A program made the translations under genes and the position numbers. Positions 37,679 to 46,901 of a stretch of DNA of 64,000 bases are shown here, in pieces. The DNA is from Streptomyces sp. M92 (GTDB taxonomy: Bacteria; Actinomycetota; Actinomycetes; Streptomycetales; Streptomycetaceae), in contig NZ_CP101137.1 of assembly GCF_028473745.1 (NCBI RefSeq), positions 3,472,001 to 3,536,000 on the forward strand. Direction: 5' to 3'. Position 1 is the stretch's first letter; each line of letters opens with the position of its first letter. Under the pieces are notes generated by a model that saw only the letters and a list, made by a program, of their open reading frames with translations, was not told the origin of the DNA and did not search any database.

Positions 37679-39229
37679 GTGTTCGATACTCTCTCCGACC
37701 GCCTGTCAGCCACCTTCAAATCCCTCCGGGGCAAAGGACGGCTGACCGAGGCGGACATCGACGCCACGGCCCGCGAGATCCGCATCGCGCTCCTCGAGGC
37801 CGACGTCGCCCTGCCCGTCGTCCGTGCCTTCATCAAGAAGGTCAAGGAGCGTTCCCTGGGCGCCGAGGTCTCCAAGGCGCTCAATCCGGCCCAGCAGGTC
37901 CTCAAGATCGTCAACGAGGAGCTGGTGGGCATCCTCGGCGGCGAGACCCGCCGCCTGCGCTTCGCCAAGCAGCCGCCGACCGTGATCATGCTGGCCGGTC
38001 TCCAGGGCGCCGGTAAGACCACCCTCGCGGGCAAGCTGGGCCGGTGGCTCAAGGAGCAGGGCCACTCGCCGCTGCTGGTCGCCTGCGACCTCCAGCGCCC
38101 CAACGCCGTCAACCAGCTGAGCGTCGTCGCCGAGCGCGCCGGCGTCGCGGTCTACGCGCCCGAGCCGGGCAACGGCGTGGGCGACCCGGTCAAGGTCGCC
38201 AAGGACTCCATCGAGTTCGCCAAGTCCAAGGTCCACGACCTGGTCATCGTCGACACCGCCGGCCGCCTGGGCATCGACCAGGAGCTGATGCAGCAGGCCG
38301 CGGACATCCGCGACGCGGTCAGCCCCGACGAGATCCTCTTCGTCGTCGACGCGATGATCGGTCAGGACGCGGTCAACACCGCCGAGGCCTTCCGCGACGG
38401 CGTCGGCTTCGACGGCGTGGTGCTGTCCAAGCTCGACGGTGACGCCCGCGGTGGTGCGGCCCTGTCGATCGCCTCGGTGACCGGCAAGCCGATCATGTTC
38501 GCGTCCAACGGCGAGAAGCTCACGGACTTCGACGCCTTCCACCCTGACCGGATGGCCTCCCGCATCCTCGACATGGGTGACCTGCTCACCCTGATCGAGC
38601 AGGCGGAGAAGACGTTCAGCCAGGAAGAGGCCGAGAAGATGGCCTCCAAGCTGGCGTCCAAGAAGGGCCAGGACTTCACCCTGGACGACTTCCTGGCCCA
38701 GATGGAGCAGGTCCGGAAAATGGGCAGCATCAGCAAGCTGCTCGGCATGCTGCCCGGCATGGGCCAGATGAAGGACCAGATCAACAACCTCGACGAGCGC
38801 GACGTCGACCGCACGGCCGCCATCATCAAGTCGATGACCCCGGCCGAGCGCCAGGAGCCCACGATCATCAACGGCTCGCGCCGCGCCCGTATCGCCAAGG
38901 GTTCCGGTGTCGACGTCAGCGCGGTCAAGTCGCTTGTCGAGCGGTTCTTCGAGGCCCGCAAGATGATGTCCCGCATGGCCCAGGGCGGCGGCATGCCCGG
39001 TATGCCGGGGATGCCCGGCATGGGTGGCGGCCCCGGTCGGCAGAAGAAGCAGCAGAAGAAGGCCAAGGGCAAGCAGCGCTCCGGAAACCCGATGAAGCGC
39101 AAGCAGCAGGAGCAGGAGGAGGCCGCCCGCCGCGCCGCCGCCGCGCAGGGCGGGGGTGCGTTCGGCCTGCCGCAGCAGGGTGGCAAGGACTTCGAGCTCC
39201 CGGACGAGTTCAAGAAGTTCATGGGCTGA
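37679..39229 (+). CDS. ffh: signal recognition particle protein Ffh (SRP54)
   Basis: 516 residues. Binds signal sequences and SRP RNA and delivers ribosomes to FtsY. N domain from MFDTLSDRLSATFKSL, then the G domain with GLQGAGKTTLAGKLG, DLQRPNA, DTAGRLG and SKLDGDARGG. The Met-rich M domain includes LLGMLPGMGQMKDQ and GSGVDVSAVKSLVERF. The C-terminus is extended by MPGMPGMPGM repeats and a Lys/Gln-rich tail common in actinobacteria. GTG at 37679 gives the usual start; GCGAGGACC precedes it. Confidence 0.96.
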   Translation: MFDTLSDRLSATFKSLRGKGRLTEADIDATAREIRIALLEADVALPVVRAFIKKVKERSLGAEVSKALNPAQQVLKIVNEELVGILGGETRRLRFAKQPPTVIMLAGLQGAGKTTLAGKLGRWLKEQGHSPLLVACDLQRPNAVNQLSVVAERAGVAVYAPEPGNGVGDPVKVAKDSIEFAKSKVHDLVIVDTAGRLGIDQELMQQAADIRDAVSPDEILFVVDAMIGQDAVNTAEAFRDGVGFDGVVLSKLDGDARGGAALSIASVTGKPIMFASNGEKLTDFDAFHPDRMASRILDMGDLLTLIEQAEKTFSQEEAEKMASKLASKKGQDFTLDDFLAQMEQVRKMGSISKLLGMLPGMGQMKDQINNLDERDVDRTAAIIKSMTPAERQEPTIINGSRRARIAKGSGVDVSAVKSLVERFFEARKMMSRMAQGGGMPGMPGMPGMGGGPGRQKKQQKKAKGKQRSGNPMKRKQQEQEEAARRAAAAQGGGAFGLPQQGGKDFELPDEFKKFMG

Positions 39230-39250
39230 CGCCCTCGTCCGTACGTCCCT

Positions 39251-39281
39251 GGGGGCGCCCCTTCTCGGAGGGGGCGCCCCC
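39251..39281 (+). terminator. terminator of ffh
   Basis: A perfect 11-bp stem GGGGGCGCCCC (39251-39261) with 39271-39281, loop of 9 bases, about 20 bases after the ffh stop. Confidence 0.8.
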
Positions 39282-39331
39282 GGGCCGTGCACCCGCATGC
39301 CCGCGTGGCTTTCCTGTCGTAACGTCCCGGT

Positions 39332-41278
39332 ATGACCAATCCGTCCCCGCCGCGCAAGGCCCCCGAGCCGCCCTGGCGCACCGAGGGCACGCCCGACGAG
39401 CCCGAGAAGCCGCCCTCCGGCGGCAGGAGGATGCGCGGCGGCTGGTGGAACCTGGTCCTGGCCGCGCTCGTCGTCTACCTCATCGCCAACCTGGTGCTCT
39501 CCTTCTTCAACGAGGGTGACGAGCCGACGATCTCCTACACGGAGTTCAGCAAGCAGGTCGACGCGGGCAACGTCAGCAAGATCTACGCCAAGGGCGACGC
39601 GATCCAGGGCCAGCTGAAGAAGGCCCGGGACAATCCCGAGGGCGACGGGACGTACACCAAGTTCACGACGGAACGGCCTACTTTCGCCGACGACCGGCTC
39701 TGGGGCGAGCTGACCGAGCACAATGTCACCGTCACCGCCGAACCGGTCGTCCAGCAGCGCAGCTTCCTGGTCAACCTGCTGATCGCGCTGGCGCCGATGC
39801 TGCTCCTGGTGGTGCTGTGGATCTTCATCGCCCGGCGGATGCGGGGTGCCCTCGGCGGCGGGGCGGGCGGCATGCTCGGCCGCAAGGAGCCGCCCAAGCC
39901 GGTCGAGCTGGAGCCCGGCAGGCAGCGCACCACCTTCGCGGACGTCGCCGGGATCGACGAGGTGGAGGGCGAGCTCAGCGATGTCGTCGACTTCCTGAAG
40001 AACCCCGGCGCCTACCGCCGCATGGGCGCCAAGATGCCCCGGGGTGTCCTGCTGTCCGGGCCGCCCGGCACCGGGAAGACGCTGCTGGCGCGCGCGGTGG
40101 CCGGCGAGGCGGGGGTGCCGTTCTTCTCGGCGTCCGCGTCCGAGTTCATCGAGATGATCGTGGGCGTGGGGGCCTCCCGGGTGCGGGAGCTGTTCGCCGA
40201 GGCCCGCAAGGTGGCGCCGTCGATCATCTTCATCGACGAGATCGACACCATCGGCCGGGCCCGTGGCGGCGGCTCCGGCATGGGCGGCCACGACGAGCGC
40301 GAGCAGACCCTGAACCAGATCCTCACTGAGATGGACGGCTTCTCCGGCGCCGAGGGCGTGATCGTCATCGCCGCCACCAACCGGGCCGACATCCTCGACG
40401 CCGCCCTGACCCGTCCGGGCCGCTTCGACCGGGTGGTCAGCGTCTCGCCGCCGGACCGGGGCGGACGGAAGGCGATCCTGGAGATCCACACCCGCGAGAT
40501 CCCGCTCGCCCCCGACGTCGACCTCGCCCAGGTGGCCCGCACGACCCCGGGCATGACGGGCGCCGAACTGGCCAACCTCGCCAACGAGGCCGCGCTGATC
40601 GCCGTCAAGCGGAAGCAGGACCGGGTGACGCAGGCGAACCTCTCCGAGGCCCTGGAGAAGGTCCAGCTCGGCGCCGAACGTCCCCTGGTGATGCCCGAGG
40701 AGGAGCGGCGGCGCACCGCCTACCACGAGAGCGGGCACGCCCTGCTGGGGATGCTGCAGCCGGGCGCCGACCCCGTTCGCAAGATCACCATCGTGCCGCG
40801 CGGCCGGGCGCTGGGCGTGACGCTGTCGACGCCGGACGCGGACAAGTACGCGTACACCGAGGAGTACCTGCGCGGGCGGATCATCGGCGCGCTCGGCGGG
40901 ATGGCGGCCGAGCAGGTGGTGTACGACGTGATCACGACCGGTTCGGAGAGCGACCTCGAGCAGGTCACGCGGATCGCGCGCGGCATGGTGGGCCGCTGGG
41001 GGATGAGCCGGCAGGTCGGCCGGCTCTCCGCGTTGCCCGGCGACGCCCAGCAGGCGTACGGGCTCGCCGCCGCCCCGGCGACGCTGGACGCCATCGACGG
41101 CGAGATGCGGCGGGTCGTCGACGAGTGCTACGCGGAGGCCGTGCACAAGCTGCGCGACCACCGCGGGCAGCTCGACGCCCTCGCCGAGGCACTGCTCGCG
41201 AGCGAGACGCTGGACGAGGCGGACGCCTACCGGATCGCCGGGATCACCCGGCTGACGAAGGAGGGGCCGGAGGCCTGA
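39332..41278 (+). CDS. FtsH-family AAA+ membrane metalloprotease, paralogue with altered pore loop
   Basis: 648 residues. Two transmembrane segments (about 39-57 and 147-167) flank a periplasmic-type domain, then an AAA+ module with Walker A GPPGTGKT (243-250), Walker B IIFIDEID and second region of homology ATNRADILDAALTRPGRFDR, and a zinc protease with HESGH (465-469). The pore loop, normally MFVGVGA, reads MIVGVGA, so the substrate-gripping Phe is Ile276; zinc ligands and nucleotide motifs look intact. It lacks the long Pro/Gln-rich C-terminal tail of the main actinobacterial FtsH, so it is probably a second, specialised copy. ATG at 39332. Confidence 0.9.
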   Translation: MTNPSPPRKAPEPPWRTEGTPDEPEKPPSGGRRMRGGWWNLVLAALVVYLIANLVLSFFNEGDEPTISYTEFSKQVDAGNVSKIYAKGDAIQGQLKKARDNPEGDGTYTKFTTERPTFADDRLWGELTEHNVTVTAEPVVQQRSFLVNLLIALAPMLLLVVLWIFIARRMRGALGGGAGGMLGRKEPPKPVELEPGRQRTTFADVAGIDEVEGELSDVVDFLKNPGAYRRMGAKMPRGVLLSGPPGTGKTLLARAVAGEAGVPFFSASASEFIEMIVGVGASRVRELFAEARKVAPSIIFIDEIDTIGRARGGGSGMGGHDEREQTLNQILTEMDGFSGAEGVIVIAATNRADILDAALTRPGRFDRVVSVSPPDRGGRKAILEIHTREIPLAPDVDLAQVARTTPGMTGAELANLANEAALIAVKRKQDRVTQANLSEALEKVQLGAERPLVMPEEERRRTAYHESGHALLGMLQPGADPVRKITIVPRGRALGVTLSTPDADKYAYTEEYLRGRIIGALGGMAAEQVVYDVITTGSESDLEQVTRIARGMVGRWGMSRQVGRLSALPGDAQQAYGLAAAPATLDAIDGEMRRVVDECYAEAVHKLRDHRGQLDALAEALLASETLDEADAYRIAGITRLTKEGPEA

Positions 41279-41349
41279 TCACCGTCCGGCTCCCTCCTGA
41301 CGCGTCTGCGCGCAGAGGCCCACTTCCGTGAGCGCCTCCGCGCGGGTGC

Positions 41350-41958
41350 CTACTTCTGCGGGAACTTCCAGACGTAGGGCTCGCCGTCCTCTTCCTCCCA
41401 GTGGACCTCGACGCTCGTGGCGCCCGCGGGGATCACGTAGGTCTCGCAGAAGACGTGGCTCTCGCCCTGCTTCCAGCTGTCCACGTCGTACGGGTCCTCG
41501 CAGCCCGGGGCGTCCTCGGAGGCGCCGATGAGGACGCCGCCGCGCTGTCCGTCGGCGAAGACCGTGGTGCCGTCGTGCACGCTGGAGCCGTCGGTGAGGG
41601 CCGGGCCGCTCTTGTGGGTGTACTTGACGTGCGCGGTGGCCAGCACCTTGCCCTTGGCGTCCGCGGCGTCCGCCACCGCCTTGGCGGCCTCCGCCTCGGT
41701 ACCGACGTCGACCTTCTGCGCCACGATCTCGTAGGTGACCTCGCCCGGGTCCTCCGCGACCTGCCCCGTCGCGCTCTCGCCGGTCGCCAGGTCGCCGCCC
41801 GAGGCCGCCTCGGACGGAGAGGCGGACGCCTCGGGGCTCGACGAGCCCTTGCCCTTCGCGTCGGCGTCGCCGTCGTCTCCGCCCCCGCACGCGGTGAGGG
41901 CCAGGGCAAGGACGGCGACGGGCGCGGCGAGGCGCAGCGCGGTCTTGTGGTGCGGCAC
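41350..41958 (-). CDS. secreted lipoprotein of unknown function
   Basis: 202 residues. A lipoprotein signal peptide MPHHKTALRLAAPVAVLALA with lipobox LTAC (Cys24) is followed by a Gly/Asp/Ser-rich tether. The folded part (about 75-202) has one cysteine pair (DAPGCEDPYD and HVFCETYV) that probably forms a disulfide, and ends in VHWEEEDGEPYVWKFPQK. I recognise no enzyme motif; resemblance to a DUF4352/immunoglobulin-like surface domain is only an impression. It converges on the FtsH-type gene. Start ATG at 41958. Confidence 0.8.
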   Translation of the reverse strand: MPHHKTALRLAAPVAVLALALTACGGGDDGDADAKGKGSSSPEASASPSEAASGGDLATGESATGQVAEDPGEVTYEIVAQKVDVGTEAEAAKAVADAADAKGKVLATAHVKYTHKSGPALTDGSSVHDGTTVFADGQRGGVLIGASEDAPGCEDPYDVDSWKQGESHVFCETYVIPAGATSVEVHWEEEDGEPYVWKFPQK

Positions 41959-42139
41959 TACAGGCTCCTGTATGCAGATGTGTCTTTCCCCCGAACGGTG
42001 GATCAGACTAAAGGCCCGAGATCCGCCTGGTGGAGGGAGTGAGGGCCTGAACCGGCATCTTCACACCATTCACACCTGCATCGCACCTGAGTCAGAAGAA
42101 GCCGCTCAGGTACCGTTCCCGCCCGGTCGGAACCGGTCG

Positions 42140-43054
42140 TCAGGGAATCCGGGCGATCAGGTACCGAAACACGTTCGGCATCCACACGGTCCCGTCCGGC
42201 CGCTGGTGCGGATGCAGGGCCTCGGTCAGCTCCTTGTCGACCTGTTCCTGGTCGGTCGCCGCGATCGCCGCGTCGAACAGGCCGGTCGACAGCAGGCCGC
42301 GCACCGCGCTGCCGGTGTCGGCGTAGCCGAAGGGGCATGCCACCCGTCCCGAGCCGTCCGGCCTGAGCCCGGCCCGCTGGGCGACCTCCTCCAGGTCGTC
42401 ACGGAGAGCGGGACGCCAGCTGCCCGCGCTGCGCAACGGGTCCGCGAGCTTGGTGGCCACCCGCAGCACCGACGTCGTGGCGCACCGCTCCGGCGGGCCC
42501 CAGCCGGCCAGCACGACGGCCGCTCCCCGCGCGGCGAGGGGCGTGGCCCGGGCGAGCAGTTCGGCGAGCCCGTCCGAGTCGCCCGCGAGGCACCCGATGG
42601 GCTCGAAGGCGGTCACCAGGTCGAACGCCGGCTGTGACGGGTCCGCCGCGTCCCGCGGGGTCCCCTCGACGAGCCGTACCGCGTCCGCGCGTACCGAGTG
42701 GGCGCGCGCCCGTACGTCGTCGGCACGCGCGCGTGCGTCCCGCGCGCCGGGCGCGTCGGGCGCCTCGGTAAGCAGCCGCCGCCGCGCCAGGTCCAGCCGC
42801 TCCGGGAAACGGGAGTCCACCCCGGTCACCGAGGCGCCCCGCGAGGCGGCCATCAGCAGGGCCAGTCCGGAGCCGCAGCCCAGCCCCAGCACGCGTGTGC
42901 CGCCGCCCACGTCCAGTCGCTCGTAGACGGCCTCGTAGAGCGGTACGAGCATCCGCTCCTGTATCTCGGACCAGTCACGCGCGCGTGCACGCAGGTCCAC
43001 GCCGGGCATCGCCCCCGCGTGAGATGAGTGCTGCCGCACGAGCGTAGGTGTCAT
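42140..43054 (-). CDS. SAM-dependent class I methyltransferase
   Basis: 304 residues. The SAM-binding motif I is RVLGLGCGSGLALLMAA (about 55-71), with the acidic end of strand 2 in VTGVDSRFPE and FDLVTAFEPIGCL as the later strand. The central region carries an Arg/Ala-rich insert (ARDARARADDVRARAHSV). The substrate is unknown. ATG at 43054 (MTPTLVRQHSS); a TTG five codons upstream would also be in frame. It points away from a 684-bp gene-free stretch. Confidence 0.85.
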   Translation of the reverse strand: MTPTLVRQHSSHAGAMPGVDLRARARDWSEIQERMLVPLYEAVYERLDVGGGTRVLGLGCGSGLALLMAASRGASVTGVDSRFPERLDLARRRLLTEAPDAPGARDARARADDVRARAHSVRADAVRLVEGTPRDAADPSQPAFDLVTAFEPIGCLAGDSDGLAELLARATPLAARGAAVVLAGWGPPERCATTSVLRVATKLADPLRSAGSWRPALRDDLEEVAQRAGLRPDGSGRVACPFGYADTGSAVRGLLSTGLFDAAIAATDQEQVDKELTEALHPHQRPDGTVWMPNVFRYLIARIP

Positions 43055-43704
43055 AGGAAAGCGCCCCAATCGCCGAGTGTTGCCGCCGTGCCCGATTCCA
43101 TGGCCCCCGTGCAGTGCGCTCGCACTCCCCCCGTATGCCAGGAAACTCCGGGCTCGCCGTGGCGTCCAGTGGTAGCGGCGGCCGGTTTGCCCGATCTCCG
43201 CCGCAGTGGCGAGATTTCACTTCCCGGCAACGTGGGCCTGGCCGTGCGGTACTCCGGGTAGCCCCGGTTCGACGCCTCGGGCGGTTGGCCGGAAGGCGTC
43301 CCTCGGTGATGACTGCGGGTGGCGGCCGTGCCGACGAGGCGGTTCCGGCCAAGGTCGGCGGGCCCGGCGAACACCCGGCCCGGAGGCGGAGCGGCCCGGG
43401 GAGGGGCGGTGCCGCACACCGGTGGCACACCCGGTAACCTCGCTCCCGTCGACGCGTCCCGCGATGCGCCCGATCGGGTGGCGCCCCTCCGGTTCGACCG
43501 CGGCCGAAAACGCCTCTTGCGCATCCGCGAGCCTCACGCAACCCGGCGCGTGGACGGGGCCTACGCGCCGGCGCGTACGTCGGACTACGCACCAGCTTGT
43601 GACGAGCTGTGAGGCTTCTCCGCAGATCAGCGCACCCGCCCTCGTCGCGACGCATCAGCGGCAACTGACGGGTACGTGCAAATTATTTGGGATGCCCCGG
43701 AATA
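43055..43704 (+). other. 650-base gene-free stretch
   Basis: Between the divergent methyltransferase gene and the SprT-like gene I find no convincing ORF, RNA gene or long repeat. A short palindrome CCCGATCGGG occurs near 43469. The final part holds the promoter described next. Confidence 0.5.
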
Positions 43705-43730
43705 GGAACACAGCGGCACCCCGGCTCGTT
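43705..43730 (+). promoter_or_regulatory. candidate ECF-sigma promoter of the SprT-like gene
   Basis: GGAAC at 43705-43709 and CGTT at 43727-43730 are 17 bases apart (18 to GTT). This spacing and sequence resemble actinomycete ECF sigma promoters, including the SigR class (GGAAT-N18-GTT). Transcription would begin close to the GTG start at 43739, which has no Shine-Dalgarno, consistent with a leaderless message. Confidence 0.45.
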
Positions 43731-43738
43731 GTCATTAC

Positions 43739-44335
43739 GTGAGCACGACACCACCTGTTCTCGCCGCAGAGCTGGCGCAGGCGTGGGCCGACATTCAGCG
43801 GCACCACACCGAGCTGCCGGATCTTGCCGCGCCCGAGTCCCTGATCGGAGAGTCGTCGTCCGCCTGCGGGCACGAGCTCTCTTTCGAGCGACTGCTCCAT
43901 GAGGCAGTCCACGGCATCGCCGCCGCGCGCGGAGTACGCGACACCTCCCGCGCGGGGCGCTATCACAACCGTCGATTCCTTGCGATCGCCGAGGAGCTGG
44001 GCCTCGACCACCCCGAGGAGCCGCATCCCAGCAGTGGCTTCTCGCTGGTCACGCTCTCTCCCGAGGCGAAGCGCCGCTACCGTCCGACGATCGAGCGCCT
44101 CCAGCGCGCCCTGAAAGCCCACACCGCCGCGACCGCGACCGACTCGGCCCGCAGTTTCCGCGGACCGGCCGCCCGCCACGGCTCCTCCGGGGGAGGGGTG
44201 CGCGTGAAGGCGGTCTGCGACTGCGGACGCAATGTACGGGTCGTCCCGTCGGTCCTGGCGCAGGCCCCGATCATGTGCGGTGGCTGCGGCAAGCCGTTCC
44301 GGATCCCGGAGGTGGTCGGCGCGGCGGCGGGCTGA
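43739..44335 (+). CDS. SprT-like zinc metalloprotein with C-terminal zinc ribbon
   Basis: 198 residues, no signal peptide. HEAVH (54-58) is a HExxH metal-binding site, followed by GRYHNRRFLAIAEELGL, where His76 fits the third ligand and the HxxxF pattern matches SprT/Spartan-like proteins. A zinc ribbon with C160xC162 and C180xxC183 closes the protein. Spartan proteins digest DNA-protein crosslinks; bacterial SprT-like functions are mostly unknown, so protease activity is inferred. GTG at 43739 is apparently leaderless. It stands alone upstream of the rpsP cluster and is followed by a terminator. Confidence 0.7.
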   Translation: MSTTPPVLAAELAQAWADIQRHHTELPDLAAPESLIGESSSACGHELSFERLLHEAVHGIAAARGVRDTSRAGRYHNRRFLAIAEELGLDHPEEPHPSSGFSLVTLSPEAKRRYRPTIERLQRALKAHTAATATDSARSFRGPAARHGSSGGGVRVKAVCDCGRNVRVVPSVLAQAPIMCGGCGKPFRIPEVVGAAAG

Positions 44336-44364
44336 GGATCCGGCTGCTCGTGGCAGCCGGATCC
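44336..44364 (+). terminator. terminator of the SprT-like gene
   Basis: A perfect 12-bp stem GGATCCGGCTGC (44336-44347) with 44353-44364 and a 5-base loop, starting at the base after the stop codon. The following 44365-44576 contains the rpsP leader and probably its promoter (an AT-richer TGGCACAATGGCTAGCTG at 44433-44450). Confidence 0.8.
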
Positions 44365-44576
44365 GGGCGCGGCGCCCCCGGCCCGCCCCGTCCGCCCCGG
44401 TCCGCCCTCGGTCCGAAGGGTCCGCCCGTGTGTGGCACAATGGCTAGCTGTACTCGACAGTCGCACAGGACCCCTCTCTCCTCCGGCTGACGCGTCCATC
44501 GGGCACTCGGGTACCGCAACCCCACGCGGCCTTCCCGCCGTGCCCACCCACGTCAAATCCAGGAGAACCCACTCCC

Positions 44577-44996
44577 GTGGCAGTCAAGATCAAGCTGAAG
44601 CGTCTGGGCAAGATCCGTTCGCCTCACTACCGCATCGTCGTCGCCGACTCCCGTACCCGCCGTGACGGCCGGGCCATCGAGGAGATCGGCAAGTACCACC
44701 CGACGTACAACCCGTCGGTGATGGAGGTCGACGCCGAGCGCGTGGCGTACTGGCTCTCCGTCGGCGCCCAGCCGACCGAGCCCGTGCTCGCCATCCTGAA
44801 GAAGACCGGCGACTGGCAGAAGTTCAAGGGCGAGCCCGCCCCGGCGCCGCTGCTGCAGCCGGCCGAGAAGTCGGCCCGTCCGTCCTTCGAGGCGCTCGGT
44901 GGCGACGACGAGGGCAAGGGTGAGGCGATCACCCAGAAGAAGAAGGCCGAGAAGAAGGACGAGGCCCCGGCCGAGTCCGAGTCGACCGAGGCCTGA
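44577..44996 (+). CDS. rpsP: 30S ribosomal protein S16
   Basis: 139 residues. Core [20 protein letters not shown] to about residue 85 is standard S16; the remainder is a Lys/Glu/Ala-rich tail ([19 protein letters not shown]) as seen in actinobacteria. GTG at 44577, with AGGAGAA ahead. First gene of rpsP-khpA-rimM-trmD-rplS. khpA starts 2 bases after its stop. Confidence 0.97.
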   Translation: MAVKIKLKRLGKIRSPHYRIVVADSRTRRDGRAIEEIGKYHPTYNPSVMEVDAERVAYWLSVGAQPTEPVLAILKKTGDWQKFKGEPAPAPLLQPAEKSARPSFEALGGDDEGKGEAITQKKKAEKKDEAPAESESTEA

Positions 44997-44998
44997 GC

Positions 44999-45238
44999 AT
45001 GCTCGAGGAGGCTCTCGAGCACCTCGTGAAGGGCATCGTCGACAACCCTGACGATGTGCAGGTCGCCTCGCGCAACCTGCGCCGCGGGCGGGTGCTCGAG
45101 GTCCGGGTCCACCCCGACGACCTCGGCAAGGTGATCGGCCGCAACGGCCGCACCGCACGCGCTCTGCGCACCGTCGTGGGCGCCATCGGCGGCCGGGGCA
45201 TCCGCGTCGACCTCGTCGACGTGGACCACGTCCGCTGA
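44999..45238 (+). CDS. khpA: KH-domain RNA-binding protein KhpA
   Basis: 79 residues. A single type II KH domain with the GKVIGRNGRTARALRTVV helix-turn-helix (GRNG is the GxxG loop, about residues 47-50). KhpA pairs with KhpB/EloR to bind small RNAs and influence cell elongation and division in Gram-positive bacteria (family knowledge). ATG at 44999 lies 2 bases after rpsP. Confidence 0.93.
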   Translation: MLEEALEHLVKGIVDNPDDVQVASRNLRRGRVLEVRVHPDDLGKVIGRNGRTARALRTVVGAIGGRGIRVDLVDVDHVR

Positions 45239-45258
45239 CGCCGAACGCAGCACCGGCT

Positions 45259-45294
45259 CGGGCCGGGGAGGGCCACTGGGCCGTCCCCGGCCCG
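45259..45294 (+). terminator. hairpin between khpA and rimM, possible attenuator
   Basis: 16-bp arms (45259-45274 and 45279-45294, CGGGCCGGGGAGGGCC) with one mismatch and an ACTG loop. It is followed by a direct repeat CCCCGTACGGC (45308-45318 and 45325-45335). It lies inside the cluster, so partial termination or RNA processing is likely. Confidence 0.6.
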
Positions 45295-45365
45295 CAGTCG
45301 TTGTGAGCCCCGTACGGCAGTAGCCCCGTACGGCTCGCCGCAGTTCCGACAGGAGATCAAGCACA

Positions 45366-45932
45366 GTGCAGCTGGTAGTCGCGCGCATCGGCCGCGCCCA
45401 CGGGATCAAGGGCGAGGTCACCGTCGAGGTCCGCACCGACGAGCCGGAGCTGCGGCTCGGGCCCGGCGCCGTCCTGGCCACCGACCCCGCCTCCGCCGGG
45501 CCGCTCACCATCGAGACCGGCCGGGTGCACAGCGGACGCCTCCTGCTGCGCTTCGCCGGCGTCCACGACCGCACCGGCGCCGAGGCGCTGCGCAACACCC
45601 TCCTGATCGCCGACGTCGACCCGGACGAGCGTCCCGAGGACGAGGACGAGTACTACGACCACCAGCTGATCGACCTCGACGTGGTGACCGAGGACGGCGA
45701 CGAGGTCGGCCGGATCACCGAGATCTCCCACCTGCCCACGCAGGACCTCTTCGTGGTGGAGCGCCCCGACGGCAGCGAGGTCTACGTGCCGTTCGTCTCC
45801 GAGATCGTCACCGGGATCGACCTGGACGAGCAGCGTGCGGTGATCGATCCGCCGCCCGGACTGATCGACGACCGCGCGGAGGTCGCCTCCTCGCGTGACG
45901 CCTCGCAGGACGCCTCCGGAGAAGAGGCGTAA
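45366..45932 (+). CDS. rimM: ribosome maturation factor RimM
   Basis: 188 residues. Assists 30S head assembly with S19. N-terminal beta-barrel begins [20 protein letters not shown]; the PRC-barrel half has [20 protein letters not shown] and [13 protein letters not shown]. The last 25 residues are an acidic, Ser-rich tail. GTG at 45366; its stop TAATG overlaps trmD. Confidence 0.96.
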   Translation: MQLVVARIGRAHGIKGEVTVEVRTDEPELRLGPGAVLATDPASAGPLTIETGRVHSGRLLLRFAGVHDRTGAEALRNTLLIADVDPDERPEDEDEYYDHQLIDLDVVTEDGDEVGRITEISHLPTQDLFVVERPDGSEVYVPFVSEIVTGIDLDEQRAVIDPPPGLIDDRAEVASSRDASQDASGEEA

Positions 45933-46765
45933 TGCGGCTCGACGTCGTCACGATCTTCCCCGAGTACCTGGAACCGCTGAACGTCTCCCTGGTCGGCAAG
46001 GCACGCGCGCGCGGACAGCTGAACGTCCACGTGCACGACCTCCGCGACTGGACGTACGACCGGCACAACACCGTCGACGACACCCCGTACGGCGGCGGGC
46101 CCGGCATGGTGATGAAGACCGAGCCCTGGGGCGACGCGCTGGACGCCGTCCTGGCCGACGGTTACGAGACGGGCTCCGGCGAGCCCGCCCTCATCGTGCC
46201 CACGCCCAGCGGCCGGCCCTTCACCCAGGAGCTCGCCGTCCACCTCTCCGAACGGCCCTGGCTGATCTTCACCCCGGCCCGCTACGAGGGCATCGACCGC
46301 CGCGTGATCGACGAGTACGCGACCCGGATGCCGGTTTACGAGGTGTCCATCGGCGACTACGTCCTGGCCGGCGGCGAGGCGGCAGTCCTGGTCGTCACCG
46401 AGGCCGTGGCGCGGCTGCTGCCCGGCGTCCTGGGCAACGCCGAGTCCCACCGCGACGACTCCTTCGCCCCCGGTGCCATGGCCGGCCTGCTGGAGGGGCC
46501 CGTCCACACGAAGCCGCCGCAGTGGCGCGGGCGCGGCATCCCGGACGTACTGCTCAGCGGCCACCACGGGAAGATCGCCCGCTGGCGCCGGGACGAGGCC
46601 CTGCGGCGCACCACGGCCAACCGGCCCGACCTGATCGAGCGGTGCGAGCCCGCGGCCTTCGACAAGAAGGACCGCGAGATGCTCTCCATCCTGGGCTGGG
46701 AACCCGACCCGGAGGGGGAGCCGTACGGCCGATTTTGGCGCAGGGTCCCGGGCATGGAAGAATAG
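45932..46765 (+). CDS. trmD: tRNA (guanine37-N1)-methyltransferase
   Basis: 277 residues. Forms m1G37 next to the anticodon to prevent frameshifting. [13 protein letters not shown] start, knot region YGGGPGMVMKTEP, LIVPTPSGRPFTQ, and the SPOUT knot ARYEGIDRRVIDEYAT and SIGDYVLAGGEAA. ATG at 45932 shares one base with the rimM stop. Confidence 0.97.
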   Translation: MRLDVVTIFPEYLEPLNVSLVGKARARGQLNVHVHDLRDWTYDRHNTVDDTPYGGGPGMVMKTEPWGDALDAVLADGYETGSGEPALIVPTPSGRPFTQELAVHLSERPWLIFTPARYEGIDRRVIDEYATRMPVYEVSIGDYVLAGGEAAVLVVTEAVARLLPGVLGNAESHRDDSFAPGAMAGLLEGPVHTKPPQWRGRGIPDVLLSGHHGKIARWRRDEALRRTTANRPDLIERCEPAAFDKKDREMLSILGWEPDPEGEPYGRFWRRVPGMEE

Positions 46766-46901
46766 GCGGCTGTTGTGCGTCCGTCCGGAGCGCGCCCCTG
46801 CCACAGGGGGAGACGACGCCCGTCCCGACCCGCACGACCCTGATTCCGAAACACCTAGTTTCCGTTGATGACCTGTGGCATCAGCGAAGAAAGCAGACGA
46901 A

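Noticed and set aside
43217..43537. Minus-strand ORF of 106 codons in the gene-free stretch
   Set aside because: No ribosome binding site, no motif, and several overlapping frames of similar length exist there by base composition.
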